Counted from the first letter of the stretch, positions 45,560-54,309 are shown. The stretch is DNA of 64,000 nt from Glutamicibacter sp. JL.03c (GCF_025854375.1 NZ_CP107575.1:3100001-3164000), one strand, 5' to 3'. Numbers and translations: made by a program. The notes: a model not told the origin generated them from the letters alone.

Positions 45560-45578
45560 TTAGGGTAAGCTTACCTAG
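45560..45578 (+). promoter_or_regulatory. DtxR/IdeR-type iron box
   Basis: TTAGGGTAAGCTTACCTAG is a 19-bp near-perfect palindrome that closely matches the DtxR/IdeR consensus TTAGGTTAGGCTAACCTAA. It lies 50 bp before the start of the ABC binding-protein gene, where bound Fe-DtxR would block transcription. Confidence 0.85.
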
Positions 45579-45627
45579 GCTCTCATCCATAAGATGCCAA
45601 TTCATCACGTATTGCCGAAGGACTTCC

Positions 45628-47169
45628 ATGAAACTTGGACGATTGAGCGTCGCCGCGGGCCTTGCCGCCACGGCCCTGGCACTGACCTCGTGCAGCTCCA
45701 CCGCCACCACCGCCCCACAGGCCGCCGCGGACTCCGAGGCACGAGTAGTCGTCGCCAACTTCCGCGCCCCGGTCTCCAACTGGGCCCTGGAAAGCGATGA
45801 CGCCTACGTGCTCTCCATCGCCGGTTGCCTGGAAACCCTGACCAAGTACGACCAGGGCACCAAGCAGATCGAGCCGATGCTCGCCACCTCGTGGAAGCAG
45901 ACCTCGGATACCGTCTGGGAATTCGAATTGCGCAAGAACGTCACCTTCCAGGACGGCACCGCCTTTGACGCCAAGGCCGTGGCCGCGTCGCTGAATCACG
46001 TGCTGGAGGCCACCGCGCCGGCCCGCGCTGTGAACCCGAAGACCATCAAGCAGGTTGACGCAGTGGATGCCGACACCGTGCGGGTGACCACCCCGGCCGC
46101 CGACCCGCTGCTGCCCTACCGCATGGCCAGCGTGAATGCCGGCGTGCTCTCCCCCGCCGCATACACCAAGACGGGCATCGACCCGATGAATCACTGCACC
46201 GGTCCCTTTGCCCCGGTCTCCGAAAAGGCAGGCCAGTCCCTGACCCTGGACCGCAACGAAAACTACTGGGACGGAGAGGTGAAACTGGCCGGCGGCGAAA
46301 TCCGCTACATCACCGAGGGCGCCACCCGGGCCACCCAGGTGCAGACCGGGGAAGCCGACATCTCGATGTCCATCCCGGCCACCAGCCTGGCCACCCTGGA
46401 AGCCGATGACCAGGTCAGCGTGCTCAAGGCCGATTCGCCACGCACCTCGACGCTGTACCTGAACAACTCCCGCGCTCCCTTCGACAACGTGGATCTGCGC
46501 AAGGCCGCCACCATGGCCCTGGATCTGCCGGCGATGGCCGCCAGCGTCTACGAGGGCGCCGCCCAGCCGGCTACCGGTCCGTTCGCCCCGAGCGAGCCCT
46601 GGGCCAACCCGGATCTGGCCGTGCCCCAGGTGAACATCGAGGAAGCCAAGAAGCTGGTCGAGGCTTCGGGGTACCAGCAGGACAAGCCGCTGGAGATCAT
46701 CGCCATCACCGAACGCGCCGAATTCGCCGGAGTGGCCGCCATCATCCAGGAGCAGTTCAAGCAGATTGGCCTGCAGGCCAACGTGGTCACCAAGTCCTAC
46801 GGCGCGGTGGAGCCGGATGTGCTGGCCGGCAAGTACGACATGATCCTTAGCCAGCGCAACCGCATGATCGACATTGCCGACCCCATCGGGTTCCTGCAGG
46901 CGGACTACACCTGCCAGGGTGGCTACAACCTGAGCCACTACTGCAACAAGGACTACGACAAGCTGATCGACCAGGCACTGGCCGAAAAGGATCAGACCAA
47001 GCGCCACGATCTCTACCGCCAGGCCGGCGACATCCTCGCCGAGGATGCCGCGAACGTGTGGCTGGTCAATGAGCAGGCCATCGACGGCGTCGGCTCCAAG
47101 GTCCAGGGCTATGTCCAGGATCCGCTGACCCGCTATGTGATGACCAAGGACCTGGCGAAAACCAAGTAA
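45628..47169 (+). CDS. dipeptide/nickel-type ABC substrate-binding lipoprotein (SBP_bac_5)
   Basis: The 513-residue product is a lipoprotein with lipidated C22 (LTSC). It is a cluster-C binding protein with the typical IEPMLATSWKQTSDTVWEFE and LRKNVTFQDGTAFDAKAV blocks. Family members bind peptides, nickel or metallophores. The iron box directly upstream argues against plain peptide uptake and for a metal chelate or haem-like substrate; this is inference. GAAGGAC five bases before the ATG is a good ribosome site. It starts a four-gene import operon. Confidence 0.9.
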   Translation: MKLGRLSVAAGLAATALALTSCSSTATTAPQAAADSEARVVVANFRAPVSNWALESDDAYVLSIAGCLETLTKYDQGTKQIEPMLATSWKQTSDTVWEFELRKNVTFQDGTAFDAKAVAASLNHVLEATAPARAVNPKTIKQVDAVDADTVRVTTPAADPLLPYRMASVNAGVLSPAAYTKTGIDPMNHCTGPFAPVSEKAGQSLTLDRNENYWDGEVKLAGGEIRYITEGATRATQVQTGEADISMSIPATSLATLEADDQVSVLKADSPRTSTLYLNNSRAPFDNVDLRKAATMALDLPAMAASVYEGAAQPATGPFAPSEPWANPDLAVPQVNIEEAKKLVEASGYQQDKPLEIIAITERAEFAGVAAIIQEQFKQIGLQANVVTKSYGAVEPDVLAGKYDMILSQRNRMIDIADPIGFLQADYTCQGGYNLSHYCNKDYDKLIDQALAEKDQTKRHDLYRQAGDILAEDAANVWLVNEQAIDGVGSKVQGYVQDPLTRYVMTKDLAKTK

Positions 47170-47170
47170 C

Positions 47171-48124
47171 GTGTCGCCCCTTGCCACCGTGCTGCGCCGA
47201 GTCATTGGACTCGGCGCAGCCGTTCTGCTTTCCTCCTTCGCGGTGTTCCTCGTGCCGTTTGTCTCCCCCGGGGACCCGGTCCGCAATTTGCTGCGCGCCC
47301 GGATGGACTTCGGGGAAGCCGATGAGGCCACGGTGCAGGCCTACGCCGAGCAATTCGGCTTGCACGATCCCATGCTGGTGCAGTTCGGCCGGTGGCTGGG
47401 ACGCTTCGCCACCGGGGACATGGGCCTGTCGCACATCTCCGGGACCCCGGTCGCCGACCAGGTGGTGCCCGCCATCGGTGTCACCCTCTCGCTGGCCGGC
47501 AGCGCCCTGCTGCTGGCGATCATTGTGGCCGTAGTTCTCGGCGTGGTCTCTGCCACGCGCGCCGGACGCTGGCCCGATAGGCTGATCACCTCGGCCACCC
47601 ATGCGCTCATCGCCATCCCCGAGTACGCGTTGGCGCCGCTGCTGGTGCTGCTGTTCGCGGTCCGCTGGTCGTTGCTGCCTTCCGCCGGCTACGATTCCCC
47701 GGCCTCGCTGGTGCTGCCGGTACTGATCCTGGCCTTGCGCCCCATCAGCTTTTTCACCGTGGCGGTGCGCTCGGGCGTGCTCCAGGCCCTGGGCTCCGAG
47801 CATGTGCTGGCGGCTCGCGCCCGCGGCTTGAGCCGCACCCAGGCGCTCACGCGGCACGTGGTCCCGCACGGCTTGCTTCCCCTGTGGACCATGGTGGGGG
47901 TCTGGTTCGCCGGCCTCTTGGGCGGCTCGGTCATTGTCGAGGTCATCTTCGCCATTCCCGGCATGGGACGGCTGATCTTCGATGCCATCACCGATGCCGA
48001 CATCCCCGTGGCCCAGGGCGGCGTGGTGGTCGTGGTGACCTGCGCCGTGCTGGTCACCGGGATCATTGACCTGGTCCACAAGCTCAGCGACCCCACCGTG
48101 CGGATTGGAGTTCGACATGGCTAA
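47171..48124 (+). CDS. DppB/NikB-type ABC permease
   Basis: A 317-residue permease with six helices. It has PFVSPGDPVRNLL in the first extracytoplasmic loop and the EAA-loop region AARARGLSRTQALTRHVVPH that contacts the ATPase. It forms the channel with the next gene product. The GTG start is one base after the preceding stop, and its end overlaps the next gene by eight bases. Confidence 0.9.
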   Translation: MSPLATVLRRVIGLGAAVLLSSFAVFLVPFVSPGDPVRNLLRARMDFGEADEATVQAYAEQFGLHDPMLVQFGRWLGRFATGDMGLSHISGTPVADQVVPAIGVTLSLAGSALLLAIIVAVVLGVVSATRAGRWPDRLITSATHALIAIPEYALAPLLVLLFAVRWSLLPSAGYDSPASLVLPVLILALRPISFFTVAVRSGVLQALGSEHVLAARARGLSRTQALTRHVVPHGLLPLWTMVGVWFAGLLGGSVIVEVIFAIPGMGRLIFDAITDADIPVAQGGVVVVVTCAVLVTGIIDLVHKLSDPTVRIGVRHG

Positions 48125-48968
48125 GCGCACAGCATCAAGAATCCTCTGCTCCGCCCCGGCCTTCATCTTGCTGCTGGTCGTGGTCCTGACCATCGCGGCC
48201 CCATGGATTGCGCCCTATGATCCAGACGCGCAGGTCCTGGCTGACCGGCTGCAGGGCCCCAGCCCGGCGCATCTGCTGGGTACCGACGCGCTGGGCCGCG
48301 ACACCCTGAGCCGGGTGCTTCATGGTGGCCAATTCTCCCTGTCCGTCGCGCTGATCACCACCCTGTTCTCCCTGCTTGTGGGCACGGTGCTGGGGCTGCT
48401 CAGTGCGTTGCGTGGTGGCTGGGTGGATGAAATCTTCCTGCGCATCAACGACTTGCTGCTGGCCCTGCCCGAAATCGTCATTGCCCTGTTGATCATCGCG
48501 GTGATGGGTCCCGGGTTCTTCACCATGGTGCTCTCGGTGGGAGTCGTGGCGTGGACACCCACCGCGCGGCTGGTGCGCTCGATGGCTGCCCAGGCGCTCT
48601 CCACGCACCATGTCGAAGCCTCACGGCATGTGGGCGCATCGCGCTGGTTCATCCTGCGCCACCACGTCCTGCCGTTTGTGGCCGGCCCGGTACTGGCCCA
48701 GGCCGCATTGCGCTTCGGCTTGCTGCTGGTCCTGCTCGGCTCGCTGTCCTACCTCGGCATCGGGGTCCAGCCGCCGCAGTCGGATTGGGGCTCCATGCTC
48801 GCCGAGGCGCAACCGCATGCCATCCGCTCACCGTGGGGCCTGATTGCACCCGGAGCAGCGATTTTCCTGGTCAGCTTCAGCGTGACACTGCTGGGCAACC
48901 GCATCACCCACGTCCTGGGCGGAGACGACATCCTGGATAGTGAACCGAAGGTGGATACCCGTGGCTAA
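48117..48968 (+). CDS. DppC/NikC-type ABC permease
   Basis: A 283-residue permease with an N-terminal helix, then the family mark HLLGTDALGRDTLSRVLHGG and the EAA loop VEASRHVGASRWFILRHHVL. It pairs with the upstream permease. TTGGAG six bases before ATG 48117 fixes the start over an earlier in-frame codon at 48066. Its end overlaps the start of the ATPase gene by eight bases. Confidence 0.9.
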   Translation: MAKRTASRILCSAPAFILLLVVVLTIAAPWIAPYDPDAQVLADRLQGPSPAHLLGTDALGRDTLSRVLHGGQFSLSVALITTLFSLLVGTVLGLLSALRGGWVDEIFLRINDLLLALPEIVIALLIIAVMGPGFFTMVLSVGVVAWTPTARLVRSMAAQALSTHHVEASRHVGASRWFILRHHVLPFVAGPVLAQAALRFGLLLVLLGSLSYLGIGVQPPQSDWGSMLAEAQPHAIRSPWGLIAPGAAIFLVSFSVTLLGNRITHVLGGDDILDSEPKVDTRG

Positions 48969-50499
48969 GGAACTGGAATTCACCAACCTGTCGGTCAGCT
49001 CGGGGCAGCAACTGCTGCTCTCCAAGGCACGCGGCGCGCTGCGCTCAGGCGAACTGGTGGCGGTGGTGGGACGCTCTGGGTCGGGCAAGACCCTGTTGAC
49101 CAAAGCGATTATGGGATTGCTTCCCGAGCAGTTGCGAGCCGAGGGGCAGATCCTGCTTGACGGTCAGCGCCTTGACCAGCTTGGCGATAAGGCCATGGAC
49201 GCGGTGCGCGGGCAGCGCATCAGCATGCTCTTCCAGCAGCCCAAGCGCGTCATGAATCCGCGGATGACCATCCGCGCCCACCTGCTCGAGGCCATGGGCG
49301 CCCATGGCTGGGGCAAGGCACGAGCGCATGAAGACCGGGTGATCGCCCTGCTTGACGAGGTGGGACTGGCGCCGGCGGCGCAGATCGCCAGCCAGCGGCC
49401 GGACCAGCTCTCCGGCGGCATGGCCCAGCGTGCCATGCTGGCCATCGCCCTGGCAGCTGACCCCGAATTCATTCTGGCCGATGAGCCCACCTCCTCCCTG
49501 GATTCAATTCTCAAGGCGGAAGTCCTGCAGCTGTTGCGCCGCAAGCAGCAAGAGCGCGGCGTGGGCGTCCTGTTCATCACCCATGACATCGCCAGCATCC
49601 AGCACATCGCGGACCGCGTGGTGGTAGTCAGCGACGGGAAGATCGTAGACCAGTGCCCCACCGCCCAGATTTTCTCCAAGGACCGGCATGCCAAGACGCG
49701 CGAGCTGGTTGAAGCAACGCTTCCGGCGGCGCGCGCTCCACGCACCGAGAACTCCCGATGCCTGCTCGCGGCCGTGGATGCCAGCAAGAATTACACGCGC
49801 CGCGGCAAGGGACCTGCCGCCTTGGAACCCACCAGCCTGCGCCTCCACGGCGGGCAGGTGCTTGGTGTTGTGGGCCGTTCCGGCTCCGGCAAGAGCACCA
49901 TTGCGCGGCTGCTGGCTGGATTGGAACAGCCAACCACCGGGCGCATCATCACCGAGCACAACGATGACGTGGCCACCCGCGTGCAGATCATCGCCCAGGA
50001 ACCCTATTCGTCCTTCGACCCCCGCCTGGATATCCGCACCAGCATGGGCGCCGCAGTCCAGCAAATGGCCCCAGCCCAGGCGAGCAAGCGCATGGCACAA
50101 GCCATGGCCCAAGTCGGTTTGCCAGAAGAACTGCTTCAGCGCCGTCCGGGCCAGTGTTCCGGCGGGCAGCTGCAACGCTTGGCCATCGCCCGAGCGCTGC
50201 TGACCGAACCCCAGGTGCTGATTTGCGATGAATCCACCTCGGCCTTGGACTCGGTGGCCCAGCGCCACATTCTTGATCTGCTGCTTGAGCTGCGCGACAC
50301 CATGGGGCTGAGCCTGGTCGTGATCTCCCACGACATGGACGTGATTCGCTATGTCAGCGATGATGTCGCAGTCTTCTATGAAGGCAGGCTCGTAGAGCAC
50401 CGTCCGCTGGGCGAATTCTTGACCGCTGCGGAGCACCAGCACAGCAAGGACCTCGTCGCCGCACTGGATGCCACGGCTGCCTCCGCTGCCTCCCGGTGA
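48961..50499 (+). CDS. fused two-domain ABC ATPase (DppD-DppF type)
   Basis: The 512-residue protein has two complete NBDs. NBD1 has GRSGSGKT, LSGGMAQR and FILADEPTSS; NBD2 has GRSGSGKS, CSGGQLQR and VLICDESTSALD; both keep the H-loop (ITHD, ISHD). It powers the import system encoded by the three preceding genes. GTG 48961 follows GAAGGTGG; a longer frame from 48940 is possible but has no ribosome site. One fused gene replaces the usual two separate ATPase genes. Confidence 0.9.
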   Translation: MAKELEFTNLSVSSGQQLLLSKARGALRSGELVAVVGRSGSGKTLLTKAIMGLLPEQLRAEGQILLDGQRLDQLGDKAMDAVRGQRISMLFQQPKRVMNPRMTIRAHLLEAMGAHGWGKARAHEDRVIALLDEVGLAPAAQIASQRPDQLSGGMAQRAMLAIALAADPEFILADEPTSSLDSILKAEVLQLLRRKQQERGVGVLFITHDIASIQHIADRVVVVSDGKIVDQCPTAQIFSKDRHAKTRELVEATLPAARAPRTENSRCLLAAVDASKNYTRRGKGPAALEPTSLRLHGGQVLGVVGRSGSGKSTIARLLAGLEQPTTGRIITEHNDDVATRVQIIAQEPYSSFDPRLDIRTSMGAAVQQMAPAQASKRMAQAMAQVGLPEELLQRRPGQCSGGQLQRLAIARALLTEPQVLICDESTSALDSVAQRHILDLLLELRDTMGLSLVVISHDMDVIRYVSDDVAVFYEGRLVEHRPLGEFLTAAEHQHSKDLVAALDATAASAASR

Positions 50500-50565
50500 C
50501 CATCGGCGCGTAAGCTCAGCGCCATGTTCTTGTGTGGCCGGGATGGAACTAATAGGTTCTAGGCT

Positions 50566-51408
50566 ATGACTGAGCGTTCAAAGAAGATCTCGTCCTTTAT
50601 CCGCCATGCATCCTTGCTTGCGTTGGGTGCCGTCCTATTGGTCTCGGGGTGTTCTGCGCCGTCGCAGGAGGCCGACAGCGGCGAGCAGCCCCATCAAGAG
50701 GCAGCATCCCGGCTGACGAGTGTCAGCGAGGCAGGGAAGCTCAAGGTCTGCACCACCGGTGATTACCGCCCGTTCACCTATCTTGACCCGCAGTCTGGCC
50801 AGTGGTCCGGCATCGATATCGACATGGCCAAGAATCTGGCGCAATCACTGAACGTGGAACCCGAGTTCATCCAGACCACGTGGAAAGATCTCATGCCCGA
50901 CTTCACCTCCAAGTGCGATATCGCCGTGGGCGGGGTGTCGATTTCCCTTGAACGTTCCCAGCAGGCTTACTACAGCGAAGCGACGCTGGATGAGGGCAAG
51001 ACACCCATTACCCTGTGTGAAAACGTGGACAAGTACGACACCATCAAGGAAATCAATCAGCCCGGGGTCCGCTCCATCACTCCCATTGGGGGCACCAACG
51101 AGAAGTTTGCCGACGCGAACTACCCCGACGGCGAGATCATTCGCTTTGACGACAACAACAAGATCTTCGACGAAATCATCGCCGGACGCGCCGATGTCAT
51201 GACCACCGATGCTTCGGAAACCCGCTGGGTGGCCCACGAGCATCCAGAACTTTGTGCGGTTCACCCGGACAAGCCGTTCAATTTCTCGCAAAAGGCCTAC
51301 CTCCTGCCTCTGGGCGATGATGAATTCCAGGAGTACGTCAATCAGTGGCTGAACATGGCCAAGCATGATGGAACGCTGGAAGCCGCAGAAAAGCCTTGGT
51401 TCGGGTAA
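50566..51408 (+). CDS. pheC: cyclohexadienyl (prephenate/arogenate) dehydratase, PheC-like, as lipoprotein
   Basis: The 280-residue product carries a signal peptide and lipobox (LLVSGC, C29), then a type-2 binding-protein fold. It has the PheC blocks LKVCTTGDYRPFTYLD, GVSISLERSQQAYYS, GKTPITLC, PIGGTNEKFADANYPD and HPELCAVHPDKPF followed by KAYLLP. These resemble the Pseudomonas periplasmic PheC enzyme more than an amino-acid binding protein. The probable reaction is prephenate or arogenate to phenylpyruvate or phenylalanine, outside the membrane. An amino-acid ABC binding protein is the alternative, but no partner permease is adjacent. Confidence 0.78.
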   Translation: MTERSKKISSFIRHASLLALGAVLLVSGCSAPSQEADSGEQPHQEAASRLTSVSEAGKLKVCTTGDYRPFTYLDPQSGQWSGIDIDMAKNLAQSLNVEPEFIQTTWKDLMPDFTSKCDIAVGGVSISLERSQQAYYSEATLDEGKTPITLCENVDKYDTIKEINQPGVRSITPIGGTNEKFADANYPDGEIIRFDDNNKIFDEIIAGRADVMTTDASETRWVAHEHPELCAVHPDKPFNFSQKAYLLPLGDDEFQEYVNQWLNMAKHDGTLEAAEKPWFG

Positions 51409-51424
51409 GTTCGAAAATCGGATG

Positions 51425-51469
51425 AAGCCGCCGTTTTCTGCTCGCAAGATGGGCGGAAAACCGCGGCTT
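51425..51469 (+). terminator. hairpin terminator after pheC
   Basis: AAGCCG at 51425-51430 pairs with 51464-51469, and the inner segments 51431-51441 and 51453-51463 pair with one mismatch and one G-T pair. A T-rich stretch (TTTGTTTGC) follows. It begins 16 bp after the pheC stop. Confidence 0.75.
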
Positions 51470-51610
51470 TGTTTGCTTAGGTTCTGAGGATTTATCAGCG
51501 GCTGAATCAGGTCTTGTGCTCGATCTGGGCCGAGGTCATGCAATCTCGCCAATGAAGAGTTCGGCTTCCATCGCTCGGTCGATAGCGTCTGGTCCACAAT
51601 GCAGCAAACG

Positions 51611-51665
51611 GAAAGTGATAGCAAGACGGATCCTTACTATCACTTTCTTAGAAAGTGATAGTAAG
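51611..51665 (+). repeat. three copies of a 15-bp operator-like element before the Fic gene
   Basis: GAAAGTGATAGCAAG at 51611-51625 and GAAAGTGATAGTAAG at 51651-51665 are direct copies differing at one base. The exact complement CTTACTATCACTTTC lies at 51633-51647, giving a perfect inverted repeat (15-bp arms, 3-base loop TTA) with the third copy. A TATTAT (51674-51679) and GGAGG follow. The layout suits a repressor binding as two dimers. Confidence 0.8.
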
Positions 51666-51695
51666 ATAATCCTTATTATAACTTCGGAGGCACCC

Positions 51696-52943
51696 ATGGT
51701 TGATTCTAATAACGCCCATCCGGCGATCAGTTTCCCGTCTCTGGAGTATCAGGAACACTTCTGGAAGCCAACGAATCCGCACATCTTCTCCAACGCTGAA
51801 GTTCGGCGGCAAACCGGTCCCTACTTGTCTGCGTTGCCCGCCCGCATTGCCGACTGGTCGCCTCAACCACAAGCGTTGAAGATCCCAGGCCTAGAAGAAG
51901 CGCTGCATTCGCTCCAGGATTTCGACGTCTACTCGCTTCTGAAACTTGGCAACGACAACCCTGAACTCGGCCCAATGTCCAGCGTCCTTCTCCGAACAGA
52001 AAGCTCTTCAAGCAGCCAGATTGAACAGTTGACTACAACAGCACGTCAACTCGCGCTAGCGGAAATCGATGAAGGCGATAAAGCCAATGCCCGCACAGTT
52101 GTTGGCAACGTCCACGCGATGGAATCCGCGCTTGAACTTGCCTCAGAGATCAACCTCAACAGCATCCTCACCATGCATCAAAGCTTGATGAAGCAACAAG
52201 TTGGCATGGAAGACGAAGCCGGAAAACTCCGTAGTGAACTTGTCTGGATCCGTGGTTCGGACACCGCCGGACCTCGCGGATCCATCTACGTAGCACCGCA
52301 CCACGGTCTGGTTCAGGACGCGTTGGAAGACCTCACTGAATTCATTGCTCGCACCGATCTGCCGGCCATAATCCAAGCGGCAATTGCCCATGCGCAATTT
52401 GAAACCATCCATCCATTTGTGGACGGCAATGGGCGAACTGGCCGAGCCCTAGTTCACAGCGTGCTTCGCAACCGACGTATAACCCAGTACACCACTGCAC
52501 CAATTTCCGCTGGATTATTGCGAGACACTACTGCCTACTTTGATGCGCTAAAAGCCTTCCGTGAAGGAAACGCGGCACCAATCATCCACGTCTTCATTAA
52601 CGCCTCAATTTTTGCAGCAAACACCGGCAAGGACTTAATTGATTCGCTTGCCGCGCAGCTAGCTGATTCGGCCACAAAGTTGGCCGGATTGCGTTCAAGC
52701 TCCGCCGCGTGGAGAATCCTTCCTCGACTGATTTCTCAACCTGTCGTGAACGCCCGCTACCTGAAAAGCCAGCTTTCCTTGGGCGACGCCGCAATCCAGC
52801 GTGCTCTCGGTCAACTGGCCGAACGGGGCGTGCTAGTTGAAAAATCTGGACGAAGTAGGAACCGGATCTGGCAACATGATGGGGTTCTGAAAGTGCTAGA
52901 CGAATATTCAAAGTCTCTTCACCGTGTGGCAGGAACCGCATAG
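51696..52943 (+). CDS. Fic-domain protein (putative AMP-transferase) with C-terminal winged HTH
   Basis: The 415-residue protein has the complete Fic motif HPFVDGNGRTGR (H239-R250). Ahead of it is an N-terminal inhibitory helix of the S-x-x-x-E type (SSSQIEQ, E110) that would block ATP binding. A C-terminal winged-HTH region follows (LKSQLSLGDAAIQRALGQLA then ERGVLVEKSGRSRNRIW). Fic proteins attach AMP or similar groups to target proteins. The HTH together with the triple element upstream suggests autoregulation. GGAGG before ATG 51696 is clear. Base composition is more AT-rich than upstream genes. Confidence 0.9.
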   Translation: MVDSNNAHPAISFPSLEYQEHFWKPTNPHIFSNAEVRRQTGPYLSALPARIADWSPQPQALKIPGLEEALHSLQDFDVYSLLKLGNDNPELGPMSSVLLRTESSSSSQIEQLTTTARQLALAEIDEGDKANARTVVGNVHAMESALELASEINLNSILTMHQSLMKQQVGMEDEAGKLRSELVWIRGSDTAGPRGSIYVAPHHGLVQDALEDLTEFIARTDLPAIIQAAIAHAQFETIHPFVDGNGRTGRALVHSVLRNRRITQYTTAPISAGLLRDTTAYFDALKAFREGNAAPIIHVFINASIFAANTGKDLIDSLAAQLADSATKLAGLRSSSAAWRILPRLISQPVVNARYLKSQLSLGDAAIQRALGQLAERGVLVEKSGRSRNRIWQHDGVLKVLDEYSKSLHRVAGTA

Positions 52944-53084
52944 GTCACCGGGCGATTCAGATATTAAGCCCTGTTCTCATCAAAATCTCGTACAATTACT
53001 TAGCCGGAGCGAAAACAGGCCAAAATCATTCCGAGTTTCACAGTCCAATTTCTGGGGAGGAAGTCTGATTATTCCACCGGGCAC

Positions 53085-53113
53085 TTGATTTCACAGCAAC
53101 CTTTTAATACTGT
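53085..53113 (+). promoter_or_regulatory. predicted sigma-70-type promoter
   Basis: TTGATT at 53085-53090 and TACTGT at 53108-53113 are separated by 17 bp in an AT-rich 229-bp gap. It would drive the unknown 378-residue gene with a leader of about 50 bases, independent of the Fic gene. Confidence 0.4.
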
Positions 53114-53172
53114 TTGATGAAAATCCTGGTCCAATATTTCCAAGACAATAGTTTAAACCAATGGGTAGGTGA

Positions 53173-54309
53173 ATGCATATAGAATCGCGTGGCATGGAGT
53201 CACACCAACAACTTTCATTGGCGATAGCCACCAGCGACCTCCGCTACGTGTGTGGCCAATTGATGAATTCAAAAAGCCATCCTCGAACCTGGCCATTCTC
53301 GCAATGGGGTGCAATGATCGCATTCGAAACCCAGAAGAATCTGCATGACGTACACGACACTCGACTAGACCTTGACTGGGAAGACGAAATCGCAGCTGCC
53401 GCCCGTCATGGCGGAAAATACTTTGATGGTCGCGAAACGCAAATCGATAGTGTAATCAGCGATTTTCGCGTTCTTGCCGCAGCCACAACGCTAGCGTACT
53501 ACCCTGAAGATCGACGTGGTCCAGAGTTCGATTTCCTTCGTGATGACCTGTCTGTAGTAACGGATGGATCCGAAGTGTTGTTAACAAACGTTACCGGACA
53601 CTTTATGGTAGGCCTTCCGCCAAATCGTGCCGCCGACCTGACCAAGATTGGACCTCATGTTCGCAAGCTCGCAATGGGAATAGGGCAGATGGCGAGCGCC
53701 CTAACAAGCATGAACGTTGAAGAGCTCATGAAACATGGAAAACAACCCGAGCCAACAGTGACATGGTGGGACGGCGATATTGCAGACTTAGTTCGTTCTA
53801 CTTTCGGTGGCGAACTAAGAACCGAAATTGCTTTGGCCCTCGTCAGTATTCACTCCACAATACAGTCCGCTCTACGATGGGCGTGGGCCGATTGTTGCCA
53901 ACCATGTAGGGTGGCCTCACTGAAACACCGTTTTATTGTCCTTCACCATGCCGTTCGTTCCTTGCAACAGCTCGGCAACCGACTTGAAAGACTTGGTCCA
54001 ATCGCTAAAGCCTACATTCAGGACCTTTCCAATTCTGCTGACTTGCAGTTGGTGATTTCTGAGCGTTACCGAAAGCTTAGAAATGGCTGGCTGCATCTCG
54101 GATTAGGAGACATAGCGTCAATTCTTCCGAAGACTCCAAATATCCTATCTCCCGTATTCGCATACACTCAGATGGAGATCGGCGCATTCTCGGAACTCGT
54201 GGATCGCGGACTCAACGAAGTCTCGGTGGGCATCGGCGCTTGGCTTGCGGAACCCGGATTAGACGGCAAGTCAGTATTCGAGCACCTACATCTTCCGCCT
54301 GAGGAATGA
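53173..54309 (+). CDS. unrecognised 378-residue protein with an R-x4-H (HEPN-like) motif
   Basis: No family was recognised. The protein is soluble and mostly helical in its second half. Residues 303-308 read R-N-G-W-L-H inside SERYRKLRNGWLHLGLGDIA, an R-x4-H arrangement with a polar residue after R, as in HEPN ribonuclease domains. The preceding helices (about 225-300, LRTEIALALVSIHSTIQSAL onward) could supply the rest of a HEPN bundle. Two cysteines sit together in CCQPC (about 243-247). The gene is clearly more AT-rich than the chromosome average here and sits beside the Fic gene, suggesting acquisition. Start 53173 has AGGTG nearby; 53194 is an alternative. Confidence 0.6.
   Translation: MHIESRGMESHQQLSLAIATSDLRYVCGQLMNSKSHPRTWPFSQWGAMIAFETQKNLHDVHDTRLDLDWEDEIAAAARHGGKYFDGRETQIDSVISDFRVLAAATTLAYYPEDRRGPEFDFLRDDLSVVTDGSEVLLTNVTGHFMVGLPPNRAADLTKIGPHVRKLAMGIGQMASALTSMNVEELMKHGKQPEPTVTWWDGDIADLVRSTFGGELRTEIALALVSIHSTIQSALRWAWADCCQPCRVASLKHRFIVLHHAVRSLQQLGNRLERLGPIAKAYIQDLSNSADLQLVISERYRKLRNGWLHLGLGDIASILPKTPNILSPVFAYTQMEIGAFSELVDRGLNEVSVGIGAWLAEPGLDGKSVFEHLHLPPEE

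Noticed and set aside
50566-51408. Plain amino-acid ABC binding protein at the pheC position
   Set aside because: Several long blocks match PheC more closely and no amino-acid permease or ATPase is adjacent; kept as the alternative reading.
51600-51690. A CRISPR-like repeat array before the Fic gene
   Set aside because: Only three 15-bp copies in mixed orientation with 3-7 bp gaps; this is an operator layout, not repeats with spacers.
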